DNA from: Cyclospora cayetanensis
Lineage: Eukaryota; Apicomplexa; Conoidasida; Eucoccidiorida; Eimeriidae
Reading direction: 5' to 3'
Length of the DNA stretch: 60,953 bases
Assembly: GCF_002999335.1 (NCBI RefSeq)
Contig: NW_020312160.1
Location: forward strand, 1-60,953
Shown here piece by piece: positions 34,966-46,573 of this stretch. The notes under the pieces are model-generated. The model worked only from the letters and a program-made list of their open reading frames with translations. It was not told where the DNA came from and did not search any database. Made by a program: the position numbers and the translations under genes. Within the stretch, counting starts at the first letter, position 1. Each line of letters starts with the position of its first letter.

Positions 34966-37799
34966 CATTAGCTTTCCGTTGAGCTTATGTCGAATTCGGG
35001 CCAAGGGTCTTTCTACGGAGGCCTTAGATCGAGCGCACTACTAGGAAAGACTACATGGTTCGATCCTGCTGTTTACCGCTAGTATATTAGCCACCAATGC
35101 AGCTTGACGTCCGATTTTCCTAGAACATGTGTCCAGCGTCAAAACCATCAGTTGCTGATTTAGTACTTTGAACTCAGTCTTCGCCAGTCTTTTAAAACCT
35201 GACAATGGCGCGATGCTTGCTGATGCGGCAAAGCCACGACCCCTTAGTCGAACAATTATTTTTTCGATGTTCTGATAATGCACTGTTGATCGGAAACGTA
35301 TAACATCCATAAATACAGGCCAGTACTCGCAATTGCATCGGCATCTTGGAAATGTAACTTACGCTGCACTCTTCAGATGAAGGCGAGTGCTCCTGGCTTT
35401 CTGCTATTTGGAAGGAGAACTTCGATGGCGACTCTATTCATGCAGGAGAGGTCGTCTGCATGCAAGAACTACTACGATTAGGTCTTCAGACAAGCTCTGT
35501 ATTATTGGCATATGCCCAGATCAGCTCAACAGCAAGCTTCGGAAGAATTAAGAAACCGAAGAGGGAGAAATTACAAGTAGATTTGTACACCGAGGGGTAT
35601 GAAGCTTTTGTTTGCCGAAGCCACAACGTAGACAGACACTGCTTCAGTGGTGGTTTATCTCGGGTCTACCCGCAATCACACTTCATAAGACTGCAGTTTG
35701 AGCAGCCAATTAGCCATCAAGTGCAGCTGCTGCGTTTTCGGCTAAAAAGGAAGAGCTAAATGGGAGTCCAGAACCTTGGAATGTTGGTGTTGTGTCGACT
35801 GGCTCTAGCCTACAAGCGAAAGTGAGCAAAACGAGGATAGTAGAGACTAAATGCTCTCCTAGACAGCCCGATGCAGCCCCCCAGCAACGCATCTGTACCT
35901 ATTGTGGGTAAAAGTGATCATATCTGGAAGTGCAAGCACATGCAAGCAGGCAAAGACCTTAAACAACGAGAATGGGTCTACTCGAAGTTTCCTGCCTAGG
36001 CAACACCATCACACAGGCTGCGACGCAACAAGCAGGCTTCAGCGGCTAGAGCCACAGTTGGAGACCCACCATGGGGCAATTGCGCAATGATGCCGTTTCC
36101 CATTGACAGTTAAGAATTGGTAGTGCCACTTGAAGCTGCACGTAAAGTGGATTCGTTACCTGAGGATGAAGCGCAGACGGCACTATGCCTGCTCACTTGT
36201 TAACGTAGCTCCAAACAGTCAACTTTGTTGACCAGCTGCAAAATGTAGGAGTTGGCAGATCCAGGGCATTAAAATGCCGCTTTGATCTGATCCTCTCAGT
36301 ATGGTCAAGTGCTTTTATGTTGGATCTGAGAACCATGACGTAATCTTAGGTATGCCATGAGGTGACCCAATGGAACGTCCAAATGCGGCCAAAGCTGCGT
36401 GCTGTGGAGGTAAGCCTTCCCAGAAGCACTAGGATGGGGCAGGTCCATTTTTACTCTATAATCATCATCTCATCTATAGCAAGTAGGGCACAGTTCGTAC
36501 CTCAGTACAATGAGGCAGAGAATTCTTGCAGGGGATTCTGCAGAACAGGATTGGACGGTTCTGAGTATGCACTTCACTTCAAGAGAAACCTTTTGAAGGG
36601 TGTAACGCTCCATCCAAGCTTTTCGTGTAAAATATTTTACTCCAGATTCAATGAAAACCTGATAGGAAATTATTGAGTGTTTACTAGAAACCTTAACCCT
36701 TTCTCTGCCCGCGCATCTCAGATTTCCCGACATGAGGGGAGAGGGGAAGCTAGCGTCCGCGTCGCTGAACCCTTTGGTCTTTAACAGGATTTACGGCTTG
36801 CTGACCATAGCTTCTACAGCTTTTACATAGAGCACTGTGCTTCTTGGAAGAGCAAGCAATATTCTTTTATTGGTAAGATATAAAAGACACACTGCAATGA
36901 GTCAACTTTGAGTTAATTCTTGGTCATCATAATCAGGGCAACAGAATGCCCAAGCGTAGCTTGGATCCCTACAACCTCAACCCTCTCCATTCAAAACACA
37001 CGCCCCCGTATGCTGTACCTGTCCAACAAGACAAGCTGCGCGCAGGACAGCAAAAGGGCTCCCGCCCTAGCGACTTCCCAGGATGCCAGAAACATGAAAA
37101 CAGTGCAAATAAAAATACCAAGGTGGGCGTTATCCGGTAAAGATAAAGCTACAACAAGATATTCACCCACTATAAAACCACCAACAAGGGATCAAGCCTA
37201 CTCCCCCGCGGCGGTGCGATGCTCGGTAGCGTCGGAGCGACCCAATATGTGAGCACACTGATACGAGGAACGGCAGAAGCATATGTGCTTTGGGCGGATC
37301 AAATCTGACACTATTCAGCAGTGCCTTCGCCCATCACGGATCGATATCAGCTTACGAACACATCCCGTACATGCAGTAAACTTGAGTTCAGACCCCCAAA
37401 GTAGGCATAAGGAAGCATGGGTGGGACAGCCTCCCGTAGGAGTGCATGCGCATAAATTTGAGTGTAGAAAAAAAACTGAACAGTAGCCGAGAAAGACCAT
37501 CTGAAAAACACAAACATTGAAAATAAAATATTTTATGCAGAAGGAGCGAGGGAACAAGAGTGTTACCAAGGAATGCGAGGAAGATGTTGCCTGGCGAGCA
37601 GCACGGTGGACACAACACAGCTGCGAATTCTCCCACAGACGAAGAAGACCGCAGCCGTTCCTCCATCACAAACTTAGGTTGGCGCTTCCCTCCTTGCTGA
37701 AGTAGAAAATTCTGTCTCGTGTCCACGGCGCTCAATCGTTCTACTTTTTTTTCCGAATCCCTGTGGATCATCTGCCCCCCTACGGGACAACTTGACTGC

Positions 37800-38215
37800 T
37801 CCGCAAAGCTCCCCTGATGATTTTGTGGCATTATCAGCCTAGAACAAGATCAATTGTGCTACAAAGGCCACTAGCTTGTGAGAGAATTGCCAATGATTCT
37901 ATACACCAGACCGCAAACGTCGTCGTCTGGTCACTTCTGCTGCAAGTCAGAAGCCATGCTGATTCACCAGTATCAAATATTTAGGCTTGAAACATACAAG
38001 CTACCGCCCCTCATCATGAACCCATGCTTGTGTTTCCTAAAAGCTGTCTACAAATTTGCTTGCACGAGCTACTTGTTTTCTGGCTTCTTTCAATGCCACG
38101 GGGGGCACTGACGGTGGACCACCAGGTTCAGGCTTGGTTTGTAAAAAGAGTTCTCAATGAAATTCAACACCGCATGAAAGCCATGGGTACTCTGGTAACG
38201 TAGTGTTGTATTATA
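37800..38215 (+). repeat. Diverged inverted repeat, arm A
   Basis: Plus-strand copy of a sequence whose reverse complement lies at about 39370-39770. Landmarks in order: CCTAGA, GAGAATTG, CACCAGACC, CAAATAT, CT(C/A)ATCAT, then GACCACCAGGTTCAGGCTT and GTTCTCAATG. A shared peptide-level pattern (for example LETYKLPPLIMNPCLCFL here, LKTHRLSPLIIIPCFCLL in the other arm) suggests an old coding element. Confidence 0.6.
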
Positions 38216-39369
38216 AATCTACAGTACTGTGCTACGCGCAGGGCGCCACCGCGAAAGGAGTCGTAATGTACAAGTAGCGGAGTCCTCACTGTGTTTGAAG
38301 CATACCAAGCCATACCCAATAGGATAATGCTTGACCTTTTGCCATTCTGGATTTTCGCGAATGTAGCTGATAAATGAGTCTCAAATGTGAAGCACTCAAT
38401 CATTTTCGATAGAAATTTTGGAACATCGAAGTCAACATCGATTGCCCAGACCTTCATAAGCGTCCAGGACACTCCCACACATCGAGTAGCGGGATCGGCT
38501 GTAAGAAGAAGGAAGAGTATAGGGTATGAAGGGGCGTGCTGAATCTATTTATACGGCCGTCATCGTACTGTCCAGACGAATCACCATTCTCTTACGTATC
38601 TACAATTCAAAACTTTGATCATATGGAGTTTGTGCGTGTGTGTGTGTATGTATGTATGTTTGTTTGTTTGTGTATGCGTTAATTTCACAAAGTTCTTGAG
38701 GAGGGCTGGATGGCTGTTTATATTAAGCACGTCGTTGTCCCCAGTTGAAAGATTCGAGAGTTCCTACAGCACAGCATGCGCTACAGCTGCTGTGGGACAA
38801 GCAGTGCATTTCAAGGCACACATGTGTTCGCTTTTTGTGAGAACGATTGTGCTTTGAGGAATCCATGCCTTGGTTGCACAAATTGAGCCATATCCAATAA
38901 TGGTTGAAGCGACCACACCGTAACAGTTCTTCTGAACCCGAGCCTTTGCACAGCCGTATATCTTCTGAAGGGATTTGGACTGATTATGTTGGCCTGGCTG
39001 AGGCCAAGGGTCAGGATCGTACCTACATCGTTGCAGATCAACTCAGAAGAAAAACCTACTTCATTTTTTGGTCCAGCTCTGTCATGGCTCAGGAAGCAGT
39101 TCGCCTATTCTCTACTCATGTCTGAAAGCTTGGCAAATTCCACAGGAATATCATTGCGATAGGGATCCGATACTCAATAATGCGTGCAGACGTGCCTGTC
39201 GTTTACCCGTCCACCCGTCGAGTACAGCGTGGCCACTGCGAGCCACCGTGAGACAAAGGAGCAGGCAAAAGCGCACGAGGCGCACTCTTCTAAAGTATCT
39301 GCTGCTCTGTGCTACCATAAATCCAATTGCTTTGGTTGAATCCCTTTCTTGTGTTGAGTGAATTTATGA

Positions 39370-39770
39370 TGCAACAATACCTTACTAGTAGACCTGTTGC
39401 TCTCGCGCAGCCTTGGCGTACATTGAGGACTCCTTCTACAAACGAAGCCTAAACCTGGTGGTCCAACGTCAGTGCTTCCCATAGCAGTGGAAGATCAAAG
39501 GAAACCTAGCTAGGGTACGCGAGTGTATGTACAAAGTTTAGGAGACAAAAGCACGGAATTATGATGAGCGGCGATAGCCTGTGTGTTTTGAGCCCGGATA
39601 TTTGGTCCTTGGGAGCTGGCCTGCCTTTCGAACTGCAAGAGGTGACTGAGCAAACACGTGTTTGGTCTGGTGGCTCGGACCCAATTCTCTTGCAGACTAT
39701 ATCGTTTTTGTCTAGGCCAGGAGGGGCCACACCGCTAGCAATATTGGCTTCTGAAAGAAGCTTTGAGGCT
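39370..39770 (-). repeat. Diverged inverted repeat, arm B
   Basis: Minus-strand copy of arm A. The minus strand keeps a 126-codon open frame (39886-39506) over most of the arm. The two arms are separated by about 1.2 kb of unique sequence. No terminal repeat or transposase motif was identified. Confidence 0.6.
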
Positions 39771-42700
39771 CCTTCGATTATTCGCGGAACTTTGCCGGCC
39801 AGGCGAGTGGCCCGTGTGGAGGTGGACAATCCGAGGTGACATGTAGAAGCGCTAAATTCTAGGACGATTGAGCGCCGAGGACACACGAGACAGGAGCTAC
39901 TTTCGAAAGGGGGGAAAATATCAACGTTCCTAAAGGGGGATCAGAGGTGAGCTTTGTTGCCTCCAGGATAATTTGCAGCTCTGTTTCGCCTACAACAGTA
40001 CTGGTCGCCATGGAAGGTATTCTTCTCTTCCTGTGTCAATTCTCCTACCCCACAGCACGCTCTGCCTCAACTAGCTACCTTTCTAGATGAATACTGGTTT
40101 AAGGGCCCTCAACTGCTATGTTTCAACTGTTTTCTACACTCACATTAATGCACAGGCACTCTCAGACGTTTCGGTCTAACCTTCATCCTGATGCTTTTCT
40201 GCGGTTTTGAGCTCAACTATGCTGCATGCGCCGGCCATATTTGAATACTGAAATCCCTTAATGAGGAGCAAAGGCACTTCTTACATGATATGCATTTTGA
40301 TTGCCAGTACACATTCTACTTTTCCTGATTTCCTAAAGCAGGAGGCGTACACAGTGTAGCGCTTCTTTGACGAGAGCGGGTCATTGCGCCGCTGCCGTCG
40401 TGTAAGTTTGGTTCCTCACTTGGTGCTGGCTACGGTGCTTACGTTTGTTATCACCAATCTGTCCTTGGGGGACTATCCCCCCTTTGGTTCTTCTTTGCAC
40501 TATTGTACTTGCTTCTTGGTGCCTGGGGAGTAGCGGTGGGGCGGGAACTCTTTGTCCTGCACGCACTTAGTCTCGGCGGACAGACATGAAATACAAGGGC
40601 GAATGCTTTGAAACGAATGGGAGGGGCAAGCTACACTTGGCAAATTTTGACTACGCTGGTTATGTTCCGAAAGAATGAATAAAAGATTGACTGATTGACC
40701 CGCTCCTTGTAGATCTTAATTATACAAAGTCCTGAGATCTCGATAGAGACAGGCGCAATGTTGTGCGAATCTGCCCTCGATGTCATGTGCAAATATCTGT
40801 GAATACTGGTAGAGCTCACACCATGCAGCAACGATCAAACTTTCTGTCCTTCTACCTTAGTGTTGGGTCCTCTCACAGGGGCGCGGGCAGGGGAAGGAGG
40901 AAGCTCTTTTAAGAAGCAGTAATTAATTTTCTATTAAATTTGAATTGAATGTGGACTGAAGTGTCTTCTTGTGGAGATCCTGGAGTGGGCTTTAGGGTGA
41001 CCTCAGATGAAGAATGTTCCAACAACAACAATGCCCAGCGAAGCAAATGACCAATCCACGGGAATGCTTACCTGAATCTCAGTAGAGCGATGCACATGTC
41101 AGGTATAAGCGGAGGCTAATTTTGTGAATTGGGCATGGCGACCTGGCTTTGTTAAAATATGCTGATGATGCACAAGAGGGTCAACAGACCATGGCGCTCA
41201 TGATGCGGTGAACAAGTGACCACTAACCCAGCATTCGTACTGGACGTGTGCGCCTACCCCAGTTCTGTTACAAACCGAACAAAACGAGTCCGTACAATTA
41301 GCGACTAGCAAAGCTGCTGTTTAATGTAGAGGAAGTGTAAGGAAGTGCCCCCGTGGAGCTTGCCGCACGCAACGAGAGCTCTGCTTAAAGCGAGCAACGG
41401 TGTTTCTGGGGTCAAAGAAACTCATAAGGTCCTAAGCCTTGCAAATGCAAATACTGGAGACGCAAGAGGTCAATCTTTTGCCTGGATGTAAACGCATATA
41501 CACTTGGGGGGATAAGGGGGATCAAGGGCAGTCTCTTTGAAAGTATTGCGCTTCCCAGTGCTCTAGGGCAGCGCAGACAGGGTGGATGGAGCCGTTTAAG
41601 GGGATCTTTTAATGAAAATAGAAGGCATGCACAGAGAAACTGCAGCAGTGGGAAAGCACGTGTGGGCCAGTGCTGTTGTACAGCCCGCACTGCTGCGCGT
41701 GGGTTTCGTTGCGTGCTATTTGAGCAGCGACGTCTGCTTGTGCTAATCTCCTTCTTCACACCGTACAGAAAGGTAAAATTGCATTCTCTTATACATTTTG
41801 TATTTCCTCTCTGCCTAAGAGAGGTTAAGACGAGCCGTGCGCTTCTTCTACGTGGGTCAATACCATCCCTTCAGTGAGCACCGCTCGCTGTGGTTACGGA
41901 GAAGGTGTTTGCCAGTACTTCTGCCCCTCTTGTTTGCTTCTATATATTTTCAATTACATTGTGTCATTAAGCGCTCTTAGGTGGCTCATTTCTGCCGGGA
42001 GGTTGTCCTTTCTCCGTGTGGCTCCTGGGGATGCGCCCCACAGCCAGACCAGGATATCGAAGCCTGTGCTATCGTGCCGAGTAGAACTCCTCTGCCAGCG
42101 CGTTGCACGCGCTTTGCAGCAGCACCAAACATGGATCCGATGGTCTGCCTTGAAGATAGATTTTAGCAATCGAAGTCGTTTACTCTTGTGGCCATAGCAG
42201 CCTTCGCTCTCAACCTCACGAGCGGTAGCCTTATAGCTGGGCTCAACCAACCCCCACACACACCTCCAGCTAACGCTCTGGAGCTGCCTGTCTGTCTGTG
42301 CCTTTTTGCTTTATCGTGAGGACCTCTCGTCAATTTTTATGCAGCGGGCAGCTTTCACACACTTGAGGCGATCCACAGCCATCACCAATCCACTGATCGT
42401 CCACTGGTTCTTTGGTTCCTTCTTTGGGGCAAGGCATCTGCATTGACAGCTTCTTCGCGCGGATTTCGGAGCTTGGTGGGAAATTTTATATGTTTATTTA
42501 ACTACAGGTATCTGGACCCCCTCAGCCCTAAGAAGCGACGCTCCCCGCCAGGGTTGCCTCTACCATTACAGTGGACACTTATCCAGCGCACTGCATTTGG
42601 CTTGCACCAAGGCCGGAGGAAGCAGCAGCGGCGTAAGCGACTCCAGCCAGCAGTATCAGCAGCAGAAAAAGCAGGAAGTTCGGTTGCTGTTGTTACTCTC

Positions 42701-42873
42701 CAGGCACCTTTTTGCTCGGGGCCTTTTAGCCAGTAGCTAGTTGCATCCATCGCACCCCCCAAAATACCAGTTTCCAGCAATCGTCCGTTCTGAGTCGGTT
42801 TTCGCCTCACCTTCGTCATTGCTTTAAGCGCCTCCAGGATCTTGTCTGTTAAATCCTGAGAGAAGCGTGCACC

Positions 42874-44709
42874 ATGGCTGCCTCGTCACCATCGTCGCTC
42901 GGAGGGGATCAGGGGCTTAGAGTCTTATTTCTCCATGAATTGGACTCGGCCCCTGGCAGCGATAAGCAGCGTCTGCTAGAAAAAGCTATCGGGAAGCAAA
43001 GGGTTAAAGCTCCAAACCTGAAGACCAGACAGACCATCATGATGTTTGTCCTCATTTTTGTGGTCGTGGCAATTATCCTGCTTAGTGCTTGCATGTAGGC
43101 ACAGTTTCCCTTCACGTCTGTCCAGTGCGTCCTCTCGCCATCCTCAGCTTTTTGCTTTCTGGATATTGCGGGAGTCTGCCGCTCGTTAGGCGAGCATGCG
43201 TTGTAGTCCTTCCTCCGTCTTCTCACTTCGTGTTTGTGTCTCTCCCGTAGAGCCGCTGCCGTGCTTGCCAAGTGGTATGTAGGCCTATCAGTCTTCCTGG
43301 GAGCGGTAAGTCCAGAGCACTGAACTTCTTCTTTGAGCTCCTTTTTCTTCTGTCTGCCTCGGCTGGAGAGGCACTAGCCAGAGGTTTCGCTGTGTGTGTG
43401 CCTCGCGGACTCTTTGCCGGTGTGGTCGGTACTAGCTGCTTCTGCAAGACTACCTCCCCAGACTTAGCCGGCTTCTCCCCTTTTCTGCGTCAAGCCTCTT
43501 CGTGTATGTGCTGGTTGCTCTTGGGTGCGCTGCATATATATATATCGTGTTTGGTTGCTTGTTGGACCGGGTTGCCTTTGCCGCTTCCTCACGCTAGTTG
43601 CGTTCGCGCCGTTGTGTTCTGGCAGATGGCTCTTTTGGTGCTTCTGTACTGGCTTGGCGGGAAAGGGGCCACCCACTTCATGTGGATGAAGGCGGTCCGC
43701 ATTGCCGAGAAGAAGTTCAAGGAGCAGAGATCCAACGTCATTGTTGCGACTTCTTTCGGTGCCGTCGTGGCACTCAGCATGGACGTTCCAAAAGTTCCGA
43801 TGGTACGGCGAGAGCGAAGGTTCGCATGTTTGTTTGTAGCCTCTTTGACACGAAGTCGTATCCTTCGACAGCAGAGCCAGTCGGCACTGTGTGCAATTGT
43901 GACTCGAAGCGGCAGCCGCGAAGGTGTCGGTGAAGCCTGCGCTGCGTTGGGTGTGCGTGTCTCGGTCCTTGCAGCTGCTGCTGTCACCAGCGCATGAGCA
44001 GTATGCACGCTTCATGCGATTGCGCAATGTCTTCACCTTGCATGCAATTCCATACGTCCTCATTGTTCATGGATCTGGCGACAAGACTGTGCCCCTAGAC
44101 GACTCGATCCGCCTCCTAGAGACGGCCGCTGGGCCAGGACGCAGCCGTCTAGAAGTGATAAGTGAGGCATTTCCTGTCTTGTAAAATGCTCGGAAAGAAG
44201 GTTTACTGAGCTGGGTGGTGTGCTCGATAGCACGCGGGCAGGAAGAAAGCGAGAGACGCTATCGTTTTGTATGGATAGAAGGGAAGGGGCCTACCAAACG
44301 GGAGGTGTGGGTGTTGGTATGGGGAAGACAGGCTGTGTCATTTCTGCGGACGCTGCTGCATGCCGGTCAGAGGAGCTGATGGGGTCGGTGCTGTTTACGG
44401 GGGTTGTGGTGTGCGCGCTTGTGGAGCTGTTTCGCTGTGCTGTGAGCAGATGACGGTCATGCTCTCAAGTCTATCAAAATGGAAGACTTGCGCCAGTGGG
44501 TAGAGGAAGTGTTTGCACACGGCAAGAGGCAGGTCAAAATGCTGGCAGACTCGGGATCGAAGGATGTGGATCCGTCTCTGTACGAGTGGTTAGAGCAGGA
44601 CGTTACAGAACCTGCGGGGTCGCAAAAACCCCATGCGGAGATTGATGACCAGGCGTCTACCAAGGAATCGGTCGGCAGTGCTGCCCCATCTGCAGCTTCC
44701 AACGTCTGA
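42874..44709 (+). CDS. Alpha/beta serine hydrolase with internal membrane hairpin
   Basis: Predicted esterase/lipase-like hydrolase, substrate unknown. Exons 42874-43094, 43251-43305, 43626-43802, 43975-44161, 44450-44709 join in phase to 299 residues. The fold starts with LRVLFLHELDSAPGSDK (15-31), like the first strand and oxyanion loop of YqiA-type hydrolases. Candidate triad: S135 in VIVATSFGAVVAL, D187 in VHGSGDKTVPLDDS, H217 in NDGHALKS, spaced as in the family. Between the first strand and the nucleophile lies a hydrophobic stretch (about 55-102, across three exons) long enough for two membrane spans, which most relatives lack. The last about 50 residues are acidic and not conserved. 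The nucleophile elbow is T-S-F-G rather than G-x-S-x-G, acceptable in small-residue variants. Confidence 0.82.
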
Positions 44710-46573
44710 CGGATGGATGGGGGAGTGAGCACGACGTTTATTGAGAATAGATGCACGGACGTTGCTTGCCTAGTAGAGCGCAGAAGACAGGGAGGCCTGT
44801 TGATTTAAGGGCCAGCACAAGAAGAAGACTGAGCGCACGCCAGTGGGGAAATAGGTAGCCGGGAAGACACGCAAAAGTTGATGGTGGCGGGGTGGCTTTT
44901 TGCTACCATATTTTGTAGTTCTTTGAGCCTAGATTATTGACTGGCTTCTTGCGCTGGCGAAAGCTCGTGTGCGAAGAGCTGCAAGGGGGGAGCATGATGC
45001 GAAATATGAGGTTTGAAGATTGGCTCGGCGAGCATTGCTGTTTTGTGGATTGTCGATTACGTGTAGGCATGGCCACATGACCCCGACGGGAAGCAACAAA
45101 GCAAGACGCACACGGGAAGTTTCCCGCGAGGAGCCGGAAAAGAGGGACATGAAATTAGGGAGACGGTTTTGTGGCAAAAGGCCATTAATTGGAAAAGTAA
45201 TGAGCTCTTTTGAGGCATTTTTCCGTGACCCGTAGCCAGTATGATGCAAGGAGCAGATCCTGCCCCCCGATTATTGTCCTTCCCTAAGAGTGTTGTTCTT
45301 TCTGGCTGTGCACATCTACCTCAAATATTTCAAGGCTGCAGTGGGGAGCAGCAAGGGTGACTCTGGACGGACGACACTCCTCATCCGTCCAGAGTGACCC
45401 TTTGTTGGATCATTATCAGAGCCGAAGTTTTAAAGCCTATCCGAGTCGAGTCTCCCATCAGGCGACCTGCAAGGCGGATGCCGAACAGGGCGAGCAGGAG
45501 CGAAGGGAGAGGGACCGTGGGGAGCGGAGACTCTTTTTCGGATTGGGCAATCACGGAGGCAGGACCAGTAAACGCGCACGAGACCTTAAAGGCCTCGAGC
45601 CGGAGAGAGGCTATGAGAGATCTCAGTGGCCTTGAATTGATTGATGCAGGAGTGCGAATATCTTTTTCCTGTCTCCGCGATAACGGATGCTTCCTTCTTT
45701 TGTGTTAAAGAGCACAAACGTACTCTGGAGGTAAGCGTGGCACCCTAGAGGGAGGCTGGCGGGGCCAGGGAGGCCCCTCCTCCGTCGCAGGCTGCAGTCA
45801 GTGGCAGACACGGTGGGGCCTATACAAGCAACAGGCTGGCCATAGAGCTTCGGGAAATTTCGATATATTCCCAGTAAAGCAGGTACCTTGGTAAGCCGGT
45901 CCATGCTGAGAGACAACGGAATGTCGAAGCATCTCTGGTGAAAAAAGGTTGAATAAAACTCTTTAATTTTCCTTAAAGGACTATTTCTACGGAAGGCAGG
46001 GATCGGACGGCAGAGGAACATGAGGACGGCACTAGGCGCATGTTCCTTCAGAGTTGCTTGTACAAGGGCTGTTTCCCGCCGCATCGGGATGGAGGAACAT
46101 CCTTTCTACGGTGCCCTAGGTCCAACTAGAAGAGCCTTTGAACAGTCTAGAGGGGGTAGGTTTCAGTGAGTAGGAAGAAGATCTTAGGCGAGCGAAAAGG
46201 GCAACAGGGGCGGGGAGCTAGGAGTGTCAAGCCTCACGGGTAGAAGAGCACAGTTTAAACCTCTACTAACACTGCATTGGTGCCAGAACTTTTGCACCCA
46301 GGGAAGTTTCAGCGCCTTGCACTGCAACTCAGAACATGCGCACTAGTGCAAAGCATGTGGCACTGAACACGCAAAAAAAAGCTTTTCTGCAACCGTGTCG
46401 CTCCTTAGATGTGCCTAAGCCGCCGGTGTTCTCCCCATGTGTTTGGAGTCACATGTGGGCCATGAAAAAAACAAATATTTTGGTTCTTGATGATGCAAGG
46501 CGCAAAGGGTTCCCGCAAAGTTTGAGAGCTTGAAAAGCACGCCAAAAAGTCTCCTCCCTCTGGAAATGCCGAT
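44710..46573. other. Convergent intergenic region (hydrolase / DTW)
   Basis: About 1.9 kb between convergent stops. It contains a strong hairpin at 45355-45400 and an unrecognised 153-codon minus frame at 46084-45623 starting with ATG. Nothing else supported. Confidence 0.5.
45355..45400. repeat. 17-bp inverted repeat (hairpin), 12-base loop
   Basis: Left arm 45355-45371 and right arm 45384-45400 are reverse complements except one G-G mismatch (16 of 17 pairs); the loop is 45372-45383. The stem core is CTCTGGACGGA. It lies about 650 bases past the hydrolase stop. Confidence 0.9.

Larger units (their letters stand above)
32618..42873. other. About 10-kb gene-poor island with decayed repeats
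   Basis: No open frame longer than about 155 codons, and none with recognised domains or convincing splicing. Composition changes: triplet CAG/CTG runs, present in every flanking gene, nearly vanish from about 33.6 kb onward and AT content rises. Diverged repeat copies are visible (listed separately), suggesting remnants of old mobile or duplicated sequence. The first 0.9 kb (32618-33530) may include upstream exons or promoter of the C2/Gln-rich gene; a 155-codon minus frame at 33529-33062 is the best candidate there. The last 400 bases before 42874 should hold the hydrolase promoter. Confidence 0.55.

Noticed and set aside
35050..35075. GGTTCGATCC, a tRNA B-box-like sequence
   Set aside because: The flanking bases do not form a T stem and there is no matching A box or acceptor stem.
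36946..37252. Possible nuclear copy of organellar DNA or a small basic protein
   Set aside because: No recognisable organellar gene segment; the short frames have no domain and no splice support.
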